A DNA stretch of 64,000 bases from Aquihabitans sp. G128 (GCF_019048865.1 NZ_CP077604.1:4464001-4528000), one strand, 5' to 3'; positions 9,049 through 19,076 are shown, counted from the first letter of the stretch. A program made the numbers and translations. The notes: generated by a model not told the origin, from the sequence alone.

Positions 9049-9798
9049 TCAGCCCGGCGGCGGCTCTGCGTGGGGGCTCGACCGCAGGTCGTCGGCGGAG
9101 ATGCGACGCTCGGCGATGGCGCGGGCGACCTCGCCGAGCCGCTGGTTGCTGCGCCGCGCATGGGCTCGGATCAGGGCGAAGGCCGCCTCGGCGTCGGTGC
9201 CGGTCTGCTCGGCGACCATGCCCTTGCTCTGCTCCAGGACGACCCGGGAGTCGAGCGCTGCCTGGAGCTGGCCGGCGAGAGCGACGTGCTGGCTCACCGT
9301 CCGCTCGTGCAGGATCCCGATCGTGGCGATGTCGGCCATGGCCTGGCCGACGGCCTGGTCGTCCAGGGAGAGCCCGTCCGGGGTGGCGGCGAACAGGTTG
9401 AGGGCACCGAGCCGGTCGTCGCGGAGCCGCAGCGGGAGGGCGTACGCCGAGGCGAAGCCCGAGGCGATGGCGGCCGGGGCGAACACCGGCCAGCGCTCGA
9501 GGGCCAGGGTCAGGTCGTCGGCCCGCACGGATCCGCCGCGCTGGGTCCAGCACTCGAAGCAGGGGCCCTCGCTGCTCTGGAGCTCCACCAGCTCCAGCAG
9601 GCGCATCTCTTCGGTGGACGACGCCACCACGCGCAGGGCGCCGCGCTGGTCGGCGAGCAGGACGCCGGCGGCGGCCACGCCGAGGACCTCGACCGCCCGC
9701 TCGGAGAGCAGGAGCAGGAACTCGATGAGGTCGTAACCCTCCACCAAGGTGTCGGCGAGCTCGACGAAGGTCGGCCCGATCAGCTCGTCATGCGCCAC
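9049..9798 (-). CDS. GAF-ANTAR transcription antiterminator
   Basis: A 249-residue cytoplasmic regulator. An N-terminal GAF sensor (about 25-165; VAAAGVLLADQRGALRVVAS, EGPCFECWTQRG, YALPLRLRDDRLGALNL) precedes a C-terminal ANTAR RNA-binding helix bundle (about 185-240; SRVVLEQSKGMVAEQ then IRAHARRSNQRLGEVA). ANTAR proteins bind paired hairpins in nascent RNA to prevent termination. Start GTG at 9798 with GAGGAGAGGAC upstream. It lies 24 bp after a second GAF-ANTAR gene in the same direction, so the two are probably co-transcribed. The ligand is unknown. Confidence 0.88.
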   Translation of the reverse strand: MAHDELIGPTFVELADTLVEGYDLIEFLLLLSERAVEVLGVAAAGVLLADQRGALRVVASSTEEMRLLELVELQSSEGPCFECWTQRGGSVRADDLTLALERWPVFAPAAIASGFASAYALPLRLRDDRLGALNLFAATPDGLSLDDQAVGQAMADIATIGILHERTVSQHVALAGQLQAALDSRVVLEQSKGMVAEQTGTDAEAAFALIRAHARRSNQRLGEVARAIAERRISADDLRSSPHAEPPPG

Positions 9799-9822
9799 GG
9801 GGCGTCCTCTCCTCGCGTCGGG

Positions 9823-10527
9823 TCATCGGTCCCGGACCTCGCGGTCGAACCGGAGGCGTCCGGCCACCACGGCTTCGGCCACCTCGGAGACGGGGCAGCC
9901 CTGGGCGAACGCCCGGGCCCGCATGGCGACCAGGGCGGCTTCGGGCGTGACGTCGAGCTGGATGGCCACGCGGCCGCTCGCCTGGTGGACCACCAGGCGG
10001 TCGTCGGACAGGTCGGCCAGCAGGTCGGTGAGCGAGCCGGGCGGGACCTGCGACTGGCCGGCCAGCACGTAGCTGGTGGCCCGATCGGCCACCCGGCCGG
10101 CGTCGTCCAGCACCTCCTCGCCGAGGTCGCCCGGCTCGGACCGGTACAGGTCGAGGGCGCCGTAGCCCTCGGCCGCAATGCGCATCGGGAGCGAGAACAC
10201 GGCGCAGATGCCGGCGGCGACGGCGGCTGCGGTGAAGCCCGGCCAGCGGCTGGAGCGCCCCAGGTCCGGCTCCGAGACCGGGGCGCCTCGCTCGTGGGCC
10301 TCCAGGGACGGGCCCTCGCCCGACGTGAACGCCAGCTCGGCAACCCGCTTCGCCCGCTCGTCCGAGGCGCCTATGGCCCCGCGGTGCGTGCCGCCGATCA
10401 CGAGGACCAGGCCGGCCCCGGCCAGTTCGAACTCGTCGACGCAGGCGATGCAGAGCCGGTCCAGCACCAACCGGTCGCTCGCGCCGGTCATGGACCCCAA
10501 GATCCGGTCCACGCGCGCATCCCCCAT
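9823..10527 (-). CDS. Second GAF-ANTAR protein
   Basis: A 234-residue paralogue of the downstream GAF-ANTAR gene. The GAF part includes CVDEFELAGAGLVLVIGG, GEGPSLEAHERGAPV and FSLPMRIAAEGYGALDLYR. The ANTAR part is VVHQASGRVAIQLDVTPEAA followed by RARAFAQGCPVSEVAEAVV, slightly degenerate against the first copy. It starts at ATG 10527, with GAGGG 8-10 nt upstream. It is divergent from two PRC-barrel genes across a 109-bp region that could carry promoters for both directions. Tandem ANTAR genes suggest two sensors acting on the same or overlapping RNA targets. Confidence 0.82.
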   Translation of the reverse strand: MGDARVDRILGSMTGASDRLVLDRLCIACVDEFELAGAGLVLVIGGTHRGAIGASDERAKRVAELAFTSGEGPSLEAHERGAPVSEPDLGRSSRWPGFTAAAVAAGICAVFSLPMRIAAEGYGALDLYRSEPGDLGEEVLDDAGRVADRATSYVLAGQSQVPPGSLTDLLADLSDDRLVVHQASGRVAIQLDVTPEAALVAMRARAFAQGCPVSEVAEAVVAGRLRFDREVRDR

Positions 10528-10636
10528 CGGGAGACCCTCGCGCACTCCTGGCCCCAACGCCACCACGGGGCCGAGGGTCGGTCCAGAAACTGCGCTCGTC
10601 GGTCCTGGCCGGCCCGCGAGGGGGAAGGGATCGACC

Positions 10637-11203
10637 ATGGTCACCGCCACCACGCCCTTCGTCCGTGCCAGCAACCTCATCGGCCGACCGGTGGTCACCA
10701 CCGGCGGCGAGGCCGAGCTCGAGGTCCAGGACCTGGTGGTCGGCGAGGACGGACGCACCATCTCGGGCCTGACCCTCCGCCGGCCCGGCATCCTCGGCAA
10801 GCGCCACGTGGGCGTGCTGGCGACCGACGACATCGCCTCGATCGGCACCGATGCGGTGATGGTGGCCGACGGTCGGTCGTTCGGCCCCGACGAGCGCGAG
10901 CTGGCCGTCGGCCACGACCTCACCGGTCGGCGGGTGATCACCGCCGACGGCACCGCGATCGGGACCGTGCGGGACGTGATCGTCGAGACCCGCCGTGGGC
11001 GCAGCCGGATCGAGGGCGTCGAGCTCGTCGTCGAGCCGGGCGTCAGCGACGAGGCGCACGCCCTGCTCGCCCTCGGCGCCGATGCCACGGTGTCGGCCGA
11101 GATGATCGTGGTGCGGGCCGGAGCGGTCGGCGACCTGTGCACCGACCCGGAAGCGCTCGTGGGCTCCGTTGCCCAGCTCCGCTCCCGGAAGGCTTCGTCG
11201 TGA
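10637..11203 (+). CDS. PRC-barrel domain protein
   Basis: A 188-residue protein with two PRC-barrel-like repeats. The first is VRASNLIGRPVVTTGGEAEL plus DGRTISGLTLRR; the second is LAVGHDLTGRRVITADGTA plus VRDVIVETRRG. PRC barrels are small beta folds used in photosynthetic reaction-centre H subunits, RimM and many actinobacterial stress proteins, usually for protein or RNA contacts. ATG at 10637 follows GGGGAAGGGATCGACC. The stop overlaps the next PRC-barrel gene (GTGA). Function beyond the fold is not known. Confidence 0.72.
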   Translation: MVTATTPFVRASNLIGRPVVTTGGEAELEVQDLVVGEDGRTISGLTLRRPGILGKRHVGVLATDDIASIGTDAVMVADGRSFGPDERELAVGHDLTGRRVITADGTAIGTVRDVIVETRRGRSRIEGVELVVEPGVSDEAHALLALGADATVSAEMIVVRAGAVGDLCTDPEALVGSVAQLRSRKASS

Positions 11204-11640
11204 TCGGGCTCAGCACCCTCCGCCACCTCGACGTGCTCGACACGTCGGCCGCCGCCAGGGTCGGCCGGGTGGACGCCCCCATCGTCGATGCGACCAAGCA
11301 CCGGGTGACCGGCCTGCTCGTGGGCGGCGTCGAGGACGGCGCGGTGGTGCTCCCGTGGGACGCGGTCGTCGGGTTCGGGCCCGACGCCGTGACCGTCGCC
11401 GGCGCCGACGGCCGGCGGCGGCCCGAGGACGACCTGGAGCGGCGCGCCGTCGAGGGCGGTCCCACCCTGATCGCCGCCCGGGTCCTGAGCGACGCCGGCG
11501 ACCTCCTCGGCACCGTCCACGAGGTCCGGGTCAAGCCGTCGGGCATCATCGCCGAGGTCGACCTCGGCGACCGGGTCGTGCCCGGCACGGCGATCGTCGG
11601 CTTGGGGCACCACGCCCTGGTGGTCCGCGCCGACGCCTGA
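11200..11640 (+). CDS. PRC-barrel domain protein, coupled partner
   Basis: A 146-residue protein starting at a GTG that overlaps the previous stop by 4 nt. It again carries two barrel-like halves: LDTSAAARVGRVDAPIVDA with VTGLLVGGVEDGAVVLPW, and LIAARVLSDAGDLLGTVHEV with IIAEVDLGDRV. The two coupled PRC-barrel proteins probably form a heteromer; this is inferred from coupling and similar architecture. No catalytic motif is visible. Confidence 0.68.
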   Translation: MIGLSTLRHLDVLDTSAAARVGRVDAPIVDATKHRVTGLLVGGVEDGAVVLPWDAVVGFGPDAVTVAGADGRRRPEDDLERRAVEGGPTLIAARVLSDAGDLLGTVHEVRVKPSGIIAEVDLGDRVVPGTAIVGLGHHALVVRADA

Positions 11641-11737
11641 ACCGCGGCCGACCCTTGCTGCCGGATCGTCCGGCGTGCGATGGTCTCCCACCACCTCGCC
11701 GCCGGGGTGGCCGCACGCTCGGAGGGAGGCCCTGCTC

Positions 11738-12709
11738 GTGACCACGCCCCAGCACGAGACCGGGCCGGGCGAGGTCGACCGCTTGGCGGCGATCGGGTGG
11801 CGGTTGCTGCTCGATCACGCCACCGTGGCGGTGGTCCGGTCGCTGGGCACCGCGGGCGTGGACGCGATCCTGCTGAAGGGGCCGGTGATCGCCCGCTGGC
11901 TCTACGACGCACCCGATGACCGGCGCTACGTCGACATCGACCTCCTGGTGGCCGCCAGCGACCTGGACGCCACGCGCCGGGTCCTCGCCGGCCAGGCCTT
12001 CGTCCTGGTCAGCGCCGCGCTGCCCGCCTCGGGCGGGCCACACGCCGAGACGTGGTTCCGCGAGCGCGACCACGTCGCCGTCGACCTCCACCGGTGCCTC
12101 CACGGCCTGGAGCACCTCGAGGGCGATGCCGGCTTCGACCTGGTGTGGCGCGACCACGAGCGGCTCGACCTGGGCGGGGACGCACCGCTGGCGGTGCCGG
12201 GCGTGGCCGTGCGCACGCTGCACGCCGTCCTGCACCTGCAGCCGAAGGACGACCCGGGCTCTCGGGCGTGGGTGGACCTGGAGCGCGCGGTGTCCCGGGT
12301 CGACCTGGCGACCTGGCGAGCCGCGGCCGAGCTGGCGGCCGAGGTCGGCGTGCGCGAGGAGGTGGGACCGCTGCTCCGCCTGGTCGACGGCGGCGCCGCC
12401 CTGGCCGACGAGCTGGGCCTGCCGTCGGTCCCGTCCGCGCAGCTGCTGCGCCACCACCGGCGTCACGCCCCGCGCCTCGACCGCTTGGTCCGTCGGATCC
12501 GTGGTGGCAGCCCGGCCGAGGTGCGTCGGGCGATCCGCATGACGCTCGCGCCGCCGCCGAGCCGGGTGCGGCTGAGCTACCCGATCGCCAGGCGGGGCGG
12601 GCTCGGCCTGGCCGCCGCCTACCTCTGGCGGATCGCCCGGTTCCCGTGGCTGGTGCTCGAGTCGGTGCGCCACCGCCGCAGAGGCGGGTCGACCCCGCGC
12701 CTGCGCTGA
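11738..12709 (+). CDS. Nucleotidyltransferase family protein (NTP_transf_5-like)
   Basis: A 323-residue protein with the GVDAILLKGPVIARWLY segment and the metal-binding RRYVDIDLLV (D-x-D) of the nucleotidyltransferase family often found near PqqD/RRE or lasso-peptide genes. A further conserved part is FRERDHVAVDLHRCLHGLE. The C-terminal 100 residues are basic and helical. GTG at 11738 has GGAGGGAGG 8 nt upstream, better than an ATG at 11675. The next gene encodes an HPr-kinase-like protein. This pair is known as tailoring enzymes of lasso peptides such as paeninodin, but no precursor, cyclase or protease lies nearby. Confidence 0.75.
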   Translation: MTTPQHETGPGEVDRLAAIGWRLLLDHATVAVVRSLGTAGVDAILLKGPVIARWLYDAPDDRRYVDIDLLVAASDLDATRRVLAGQAFVLVSAALPASGGPHAETWFRERDHVAVDLHRCLHGLEHLEGDAGFDLVWRDHERLDLGGDAPLAVPGVAVRTLHAVLHLQPKDDPGSRAWVDLERAVSRVDLATWRAAAELAAEVGVREEVGPLLRLVDGGAALADELGLPSVPSAQLLRHHRRHAPRLDRLVRRIRGGSPAEVRRAIRMTLAPPPSRVRLSYPIARRGGLGLAAAYLWRIARFPWLVLESVRHRRRGGSTPRLR

Positions 12710-12744
12710 CACGATCCGTGCCCGAGGCCGGGCCGACCCGCTTG

Positions 12745-12750
12745 TAGGTT
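12745..12750 (+). promoter_or_regulatory. TAGGTT, putative leaderless -10 element
   Basis: Twelve nt before the GTG of the HPr-kinase-like gene, which has no ribosome site. The 47-bp gap after the nucleotidyltransferase gene leaves room for a separate promoter. Confidence 0.35.
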
Positions 12751-12756
12751 GCGCCG

Positions 12757-13566
12757 GTGCGAACCCCTGACCGCTCCTTCGAGGTCGAGGCGTTCGGGGT
12801 CGGCATCGACGTCTCCGTGGCCGAGCCCTCGGGTGCAGCGCGCTGGACGGCCGAGGAGCTGGCGGCCGCCGTGGCGCGGCTCCTGCCGCCCGGCTCGACC
12901 GAGCGGCCGTCGGCGCTCCCGGCGGCGGCCCGCTTCCGCGTCGAACCGTGGGGCGGGGGGCTGGTGCTCGAGGGTGCCGAGGGCGGGGCCCAGGGCTTCG
13001 ACGACCCGACGACGGGCCTGCACGCGCTCGACGCCGCCATCCGCGAGGCGGTGGCGCTCACCGCCCCCGGCCTGGTCTTCGTCCACGCCGGGGTCGTGGC
13101 GCTGGGGGAGCAGGCACTGGTGCTGCCGGGGCGGAGCATGGCGGGCAAGACCTCGCTGGTCGCCGCTCTGGTCGAGGCCGGAGCGACCTACCTGTCCGAT
13201 GAGTACGCCGTGCTGGACGGGCGTGGCGAGGTCCACCCGTACGCGCGCCGGCTCTCGGTCCGGGCGCCGGAGGGTCGACGAGAGGTGCCCGTCGAGGAGC
13301 TCGGCGGTGCCGCCGCGACGGGGCCGCTGCGGGTGGGGGTGGTTGCGGCGCTGCGGTACCGCCCGGGCGGTCGGTGGTCGGTCGAGGCGGGCTCCGGCGG
13401 TGCGTGCGCGCTGGCCCTCGTCGACAACGCCATCGCCGCGCAGACCCGTTCGGCCGAGGTCCTGCGCACGGTGGCCGAGGTGGCCCGCGGGGCGCGCTTC
13501 GTCCACGGAGAGCGGGGCGAGCGACCCGAGGCCGTCGCACGGCTGCAGGACCTGCTCACGTCGTGA
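12757..13566 (+). CDS. HPr kinase-like P-loop protein
   Basis: A 269-residue protein related to the C-terminal domain of HPr serine kinase/phosphorylase. Residues about 105-150 read FVHAGVVALGEQALVLPGRS then MAGKTSLVAALVEAGA, a Walker A loop, followed by YLSDEYAVLDGRG, the Walker B-like segment of HprK. The C-terminal HPr-contact part is not recognisable, so the substrate is unlikely to be HPr. Relatives phosphorylate lasso peptides or act with nucleotidyltransferases and PqqD proteins. GTG start 12757. It is convergent with an ABC permease, with a strong hairpin between them. Confidence 0.78.
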   Translation: MRTPDRSFEVEAFGVGIDVSVAEPSGAARWTAEELAAAVARLLPPGSTERPSALPAAARFRVEPWGGGLVLEGAEGGAQGFDDPTTGLHALDAAIREAVALTAPGLVFVHAGVVALGEQALVLPGRSMAGKTSLVAALVEAGATYLSDEYAVLDGRGEVHPYARRLSVRAPEGRREVPVEELGGAAATGPLRVGVVAALRYRPGGRWSVEAGSGGACALALVDNAIAAQTRSAEVLRTVAEVARGARFVHGERGERPEAVARLQDLLTS

Positions 13567-13574
13567 GCCCCTGG

Positions 13575-13598
13575 GCCGCAGCGCCGCGGAGCTGCGGC
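13575..13598. terminator. GC-rich hairpin between convergent genes
   Basis: GCCGCAGC and GCTGCGGC pair perfectly (8 bp) around an 8-nt loop. It lies 8 bp after the HPr-kinase-like stop and 10 bp before the permease stop, so it could terminate both transcripts. There is no U-tract. Confidence 0.55.
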
Positions 13599-13608
13599 AT
13601 GCGGCGGC

Positions 13609-14463
13609 TCAGGAGTGGATGTCCTTGCGGCGGAACCACCACAGGGCGGCGGTGATGGCCACCGCGAACCAGGCGGCGTTCACCAGGAGGCTGCGGCCGA
13701 TGTCGGCCGTGAACCACCGGTCCTCGATGAAGCAGGCCCGCCACGCCTCGGCGTAGTGGGTGGGCAGGGCGTTGCGGGCGCTGCCGAAGATGGCGATGCC
13801 GTCGAAGATGCCGCTGGCGATGTAGGCGCCGATGGCCCCGGCCACCGCCCCCGTGGGCTGGTCGGCCACCGTCGAGAACAGCACGCCGAGCCCGAGCACG
13901 GCCCCGAAGCCGAGGGTGACGTAGAGGGCCACCAGGCCGCAGCGCAGCCACTGCTCGGCGACGGTCAGGTCGAAGGTGGGGATCTCGATGCCGGCGTTGA
14001 GCGCCGCCGGCACGCCGTCGACGTGGATGGGCGCCACGCCGAACTTCACCGCACCGGCCCCGGCGGCGGCGTAGGTCACCAGCAGCACGCTGGCGAAGAT
14101 CATGGTGAAGGCCACCGTGGTCTTGGCGAGCAGCAGCCGGACCCGGCTCACCGGGCGGATCAGCAGGTAGCGCAGGTTGCCCCAGCTGGCATCGCTCGCG
14201 ACGGTGTCGCCGGCGAACCAGCCGGCCAGCACCACCAGGAGGAACGTGGCGAGGCGACGCAGCAGCGCCGGTCCCGCCACGACGCCGCTGTCGCGGATGA
14301 GGCGGAAGGTCCCCACGTCGTCGCCGACGTCACGGGGGCGGGGCGGGCCGCTGCCGAAGCCGGCCACGATCAGCACGGGGAGCCCCACGAGGAACAGCAC
14401 CAGCAACAGGGTGCGGGGGCGTCGCAGCGACTTGGTGAACTCGGTGCGGACCAGTGCGATCAC
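13609..14463 (-). CDS. ABC transporter permease, ABC-2 type
   Basis: A 284-residue integral membrane protein. Helices are visible at TLLLVLFLVGLPVLIVAGFG, in FLLVVLAGWFAG, in FTMIFASVLLVTYAAAGAGA, in CGLVALYVTLGFGAVLGLGV, in GAVAGAIGAYIASGIFDGI and near the C-terminus (AAWFAVAITAALWWF), with a large external loop after the first. This matches the six-helix NatB/DrrB-like exporters. The GTG start overlaps the stop of the ATPase gene (GTGA), so both are made together. The substrate (drug, sodium or lipid) cannot be read from the sequence. Confidence 0.86.
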   Translation of the reverse strand: MIALVRTEFTKSLRRPRTLLLVLFLVGLPVLIVAGFGSGPPRPRDVGDDVGTFRLIRDSGVVAGPALLRRLATFLLVVLAGWFAGDTVASDASWGNLRYLLIRPVSRVRLLLAKTTVAFTMIFASVLLVTYAAAGAGAVKFGVAPIHVDGVPAALNAGIEIPTFDLTVAEQWLRCGLVALYVTLGFGAVLGLGVLFSTVADQPTGAVAGAIGAYIASGIFDGIAIFGSARNALPTHYAEAWRACFIEDRWFTADIGRSLLVNAAWFAVAITAALWWFRRKDIHS

Positions 14464-15413
14464 CGGGACGTCCCCCCGTGCTGGGCCGCCGAGCGATCGG
14501 TCGGGCCTGGTGGCTCGGTGGCCTGCATGAGGACGAGGAACGCCTCCTCCAGCCGGTTCTGGGTGGTCAACGTCTCCACCCGTATGCCGGCGCCCACCAG
14601 CGCGGCGCCCAGGTCGGCCCGAGAGCCGGTCCGCTGCTCCACGTTGAGCCCGAGCCCCTGCGAGGACACCGACGTCACCTCGGGCAGGGCGGCCAGCACC
14701 GCCCGGGCCCGGGCCACGTCGTCGACCTCCACGTGGACGGAACCGGCACCTCCGATGAGCGAGGCCACCGTGCCCTCGGCCACCCGTCGGCCGTGGTTCA
14801 CGACCACCGCGTGGCTGCACGTCTGCTCCACCTCCGACAGGTGGTGGCTCGAGAAGACGACGGTGCGACCCTCGTCGGCCAGGCGGTGGATGAGGTCGCG
14901 CACCACCCGGATCTCCGCCGGGTCCAGGCCGTTGGTGGGCTCGTCGAGCACCAGCAGCTCGGGTCGGCCGAGCAGGGCGCGGGCGAAGCCGAGGCGCTGC
15001 TGCATGCCCTGGGAGTAGGTCTTCACCTTGCGATCGATGGCGTCGTCGATCTGGGCGACGGCCAGCGCGGTCTCGAGGTCGGCGTCGGCCCAGCGCCCGC
15101 CGCCGGCCTCCCACCAGAGCCGCAGGTTCCGCAGCCCCGAGAGGTGGGGCACGAACGACGCCTGCTCGATGATGGCCCCCACCCGGAACAGCTCCGGGCT
15201 GCCCGGGGCCACCTCGGTGCCGAAGAGCCGGGTGCGCCCGGTGCTCGGCCGCTCGAGGCCCATGAGGCACCGCAGCGCCGTGGTCTTGCCGGCGCCGTTG
15301 GGCCCGAGCAGCCCGTACACCTGGCCCTGCTCCACCCGGAAGGACAGCTCGTCGACCGCCGTGACCTCGCCGAAGCGCTTCGTGAGCCCCTCGACCTCCA
15401 CGACCGCGCTCAC
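14460..15413 (-). CDS. ABC transporter ATP-binding protein (NatA/DrrA-like)
   Basis: A 317-residue ATPase that powers the coupled ABC-2 permease. It has Walker A GLLGPNGAGKTTALR at about residue 36, a signature TYSQGMQQRLGFARALL, Walker B ELLVLDEPTNGLDP and the switch His in VFSSHHLSEVEQ. A C-terminal extension of about 90 residues (VHVEVDDVARARAVLAAL onward) is the DrrA-type accessory domain. GTG at 15413 has GGAGGG 7 nt upstream. A nested hairpin lies between it and the upstream katG gene. Confidence 0.9.
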   Translation of the reverse strand: MSAVVEVEGLTKRFGEVTAVDELSFRVEQGQVYGLLGPNGAGKTTALRCLMGLERPSTGRTRLFGTEVAPGSPELFRVGAIIEQASFVPHLSGLRNLRLWWEAGGGRWADADLETALAVAQIDDAIDRKVKTYSQGMQQRLGFARALLGRPELLVLDEPTNGLDPAEIRVVRDLIHRLADEGRTVVFSSHHLSEVEQTCSHAVVVNHGRRVAEGTVASLIGGAGSVHVEVDDVARARAVLAALPEVTSVSSQGLGLNVEQRTGSRADLGAALVGAGIRVETLTTQNRLEEAFLVLMQATEPPGPTDRSAAQHGGTSR

Positions 15414-15563
15414 GGCCGTCCCTCCATCCGGGTGCTCGGCCCGGACGGACTGGGGGTGGGTTCGGGTGGGGCGATCTCGACGGGCACGGGCCCGTCCTAC
15501 CCCGTCACCCCGCCCAACCCCTACCGACCTCGCCCCACCCGACCCCACCCCACCCCCAGACAA

Positions 15564-15615
15564 CGAACGTTGGGTCCCACGCCCCCGCAGATGGGGGCCT
15601 GGGACCCAAAGTTCG
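15564..15615. repeat. Nested inverted repeat, katG / ABC exporter intergenic
   Basis: The outer arms CGAACGTTGGGTCCCA (15564-15579) and TGGGACCCAAAGTTCG (15600-15615) pair over 16 positions with one mismatch. Inside, GCCCCC (15581-15586) pairs with GGGGGC (15593-15598). The outer sequence CGAACTT resembles hairpins at 52.3 and 61.9 kb. It sits 59 bp beyond the katG stop and could terminate or process that transcript, although no U-tract follows. Confidence 0.7.
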
Positions 15616-15673
15616 AGCGGGCGGAGGGTCGGAGGGGCGGAGGTGGGGTGGACGGGGTGAGGTTGGGAGTGGG

Positions 15674-17875
<2,202 letters not shown>

Positions 17876-17931
17876 TCAGGGGGGGTGGGGGCGGGCGGGG
17901 GAGCCGCCCGTGCGGGGCGAGGCCGAGGGTA

Positions 17932-17947
17932 GGTCCAGATCTGGACC
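17932..17947. promoter_or_regulatory. Perfect palindrome GGTCCAGATCTGGACC upstream of katG
   Basis: Sixteen bases reading the same on both strands, directly upstream of TACCCT on the minus strand, which could be a katG -10. A repressor or activator bound here would overlap the promoter. The cognate regulator is unknown; the CCAGATCTGG core differs from the Rrf2-associated palindrome at 18531. Confidence 0.55.
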
Positions 17948-17988
17948 GCTTCCACCGCTCCCTCGCCGCCTCCCCGCCCGGCCACCGG

Positions 17989-18471
17989 TCAGCTTCCGGT
18001 GACTGCCCGCATGGACCCGGGGACCGTGTGGCCGACCACCGAGAGGCGGTTCCAGGCGTTGATCGTGACGATGGCGTAGATCAGCGCGGCGTAGGTCTCG
18101 GTGTCGAAGGTCCGGCGGGCCTCGGCCTCGAGGGCGGTGGGCACCGGCCCGTCGGCGATGCGGGTCACCGCCTCGGTCAGGGCCAGGGCGAGCCGCTCCT
18201 CGTGGGTGTAGAGCTCGCTCTCGCGCCAGGCCGGCAGCAGGGCCAGGCGCTCGGCCGTCTCGCCCCTCTCGACGGCGTCGTGGTGGTGCATCTCCAGGCA
18301 GAAGGCGCAGCCGTTGATCTGCGAGGCCCGGATGTTCACCAGCTCGTGGATGGTGGCCGACAGCGGGCTGTCGGCCACCGCGGCGCTGAGCCGGAACATG
18401 GCCCGCTGGCCGGCGGCGAGGTCGGCCTTGACGTCGACGGGGGGTTGCGGGGTGAGGTGGAGGTCGGTCAC
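17989..18471 (-). CDS. Carboxymuconolactone decarboxylase / AhpD-like peroxidase
   Basis: A 160-residue all-helical protein of the AhpD-like alkylhydroperoxidase family. The redox motif is INGCAFCLEMHHHDAVERGE, a C-x-x-C with the downstream His used in thiol-based peroxide reduction. GTG at 18471 follows AGGAGCC. It is divergent from an Rrf2 regulator; a degenerate copy of that regulator's palindrome lies at 18489-18508, close to this gene's promoter. CACCGG/CCGGTG arms flank its stop codon and may form a small terminator hairpin. Confidence 0.87.
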   Translation of the reverse strand: MTDLHLTPQPPVDVKADLAAGQRAMFRLSAAVADSPLSATIHELVNIRASQINGCAFCLEMHHHDAVERGETAERLALLPAWRESELYTHEERLALALTEAVTRIADGPVPTALEAEARRTFDTETYAALIYAIVTINAWNRLSVVGHTVPGSMRAVTGS

Positions 18472-18488
18472 CGGTTGGCTCCTTGAAT

Positions 18489-18508
18489 CTGGATGGTTGG
18501 TGTCCAGG
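18489..18508. promoter_or_regulatory. Degenerate Rrf2-type half palindrome before ahpD-like gene
   Basis: This 20-bp segment begins CTGGATGG and ends TCCAGG. It matches the perfect palindrome at 18531-18553 at about 15 of 20 positions. Its place 18 bp before the AhpD-like start suggests shared control by the Rrf2 protein. Confidence 0.4.
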
Positions 18509-18530
18509 AACCTAGCACGCCGGAGGCCGA

Positions 18531-18553
18531 ACCTGGATGGGTACCATCCAGGT
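18531..18553. promoter_or_regulatory. Perfect 23-bp palindrome abutting the Rrf2 gene
   Basis: ACCTGGATGG and CCATCCAGGT are exact reverse complements around a 3-nt GTA centre. The site ends one base before the GTG start of the Rrf2 gene, an ideal position for autorepression of a short or leaderless transcript. Confidence 0.68.
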
Positions 18554-18554
18554 C

Positions 18555-19040
18555 GTGAAGATGGGCCAGGGAGTCGAGTGGGCGTTGCACGCGTGCGTGA
18601 ACCTCGCGTGGGCCGGGCCGGAGCGACCGCTGCCCGTCGCCACCCTGGCCGAGCTCAACGGCCTGCCGACGCCCTACCTCAACAAGCAGCTCCAGGCCCT
18701 GGCCCGGGCGGGGGTGGTGACGTCGACCCCAGGCGCCCGAGGGGGCTTCGCGCTCGCCCGCCCGCCCGAGGAGATCACCGTCCTCGACGTGGTCCAGGCC
18801 ATCGACGGCACCGAGGGCGCGTTCCGCTGCACCGAGATCCGCCAGCAGGGCCCGCTGCCCGCCGGGCGCGGCGCCTTCCGCAGCCCGTGCCAGATCGCCT
18901 CGGTGATGGGGCGGGCCGAGGCCGCCTGGCGGGCCGAGCTGGCGGCCGAGACCGTCGCCGGCCTGGCCGGCGAGGTGGCTGCGAAGGTGCCGCAGACGCC
19001 GGTGCAGATCCGCCGGTGGCTGGCCGACCGCACCGGCTGA
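18555..19040 (+). CDS. Rrf2 family transcriptional regulator
   Basis: A 161-residue winged-helix regulator. MGQGVEWALHACVNLAWAG and LAELNGLPTPYLNKQLQALA form the HTH; TSTPGARGGFALARPPEEIT is the wing typical of Rrf2 proteins. Two Cys (FRCTEIRQ and SPCQIA) lie where IscR/NsrR bind an Fe-S cluster, but the usual third Cys is not seen, so it may be thiol-sensing or cluster-free. GTG at 18555 is preferred over an ATG at 18537, which lies inside the 23-bp palindrome. It is divergent from the AhpD-like gene and upstream of a monooxygenase operon with an IscR-like site. Confidence 0.87.
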   Translation: MKMGQGVEWALHACVNLAWAGPERPLPVATLAELNGLPTPYLNKQLQALARAGVVTSTPGARGGFALARPPEEITVLDVVQAIDGTEGAFRCTEIRQQGPLPAGRGAFRSPCQIASVMGRAEAAWRAELAAETVAGLAGEVAAKVPQTPVQIRRWLADRTG

Positions 19041-19076
19041 TCGCACCGGCGCGACGCCTGCATGACGCCGGACGGA

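Noticed and set aside
18537-18555. ATG 18537 as start of the Rrf2 gene
   Set aside because: It lies inside the perfect palindrome and adds six residues not seen in the family.
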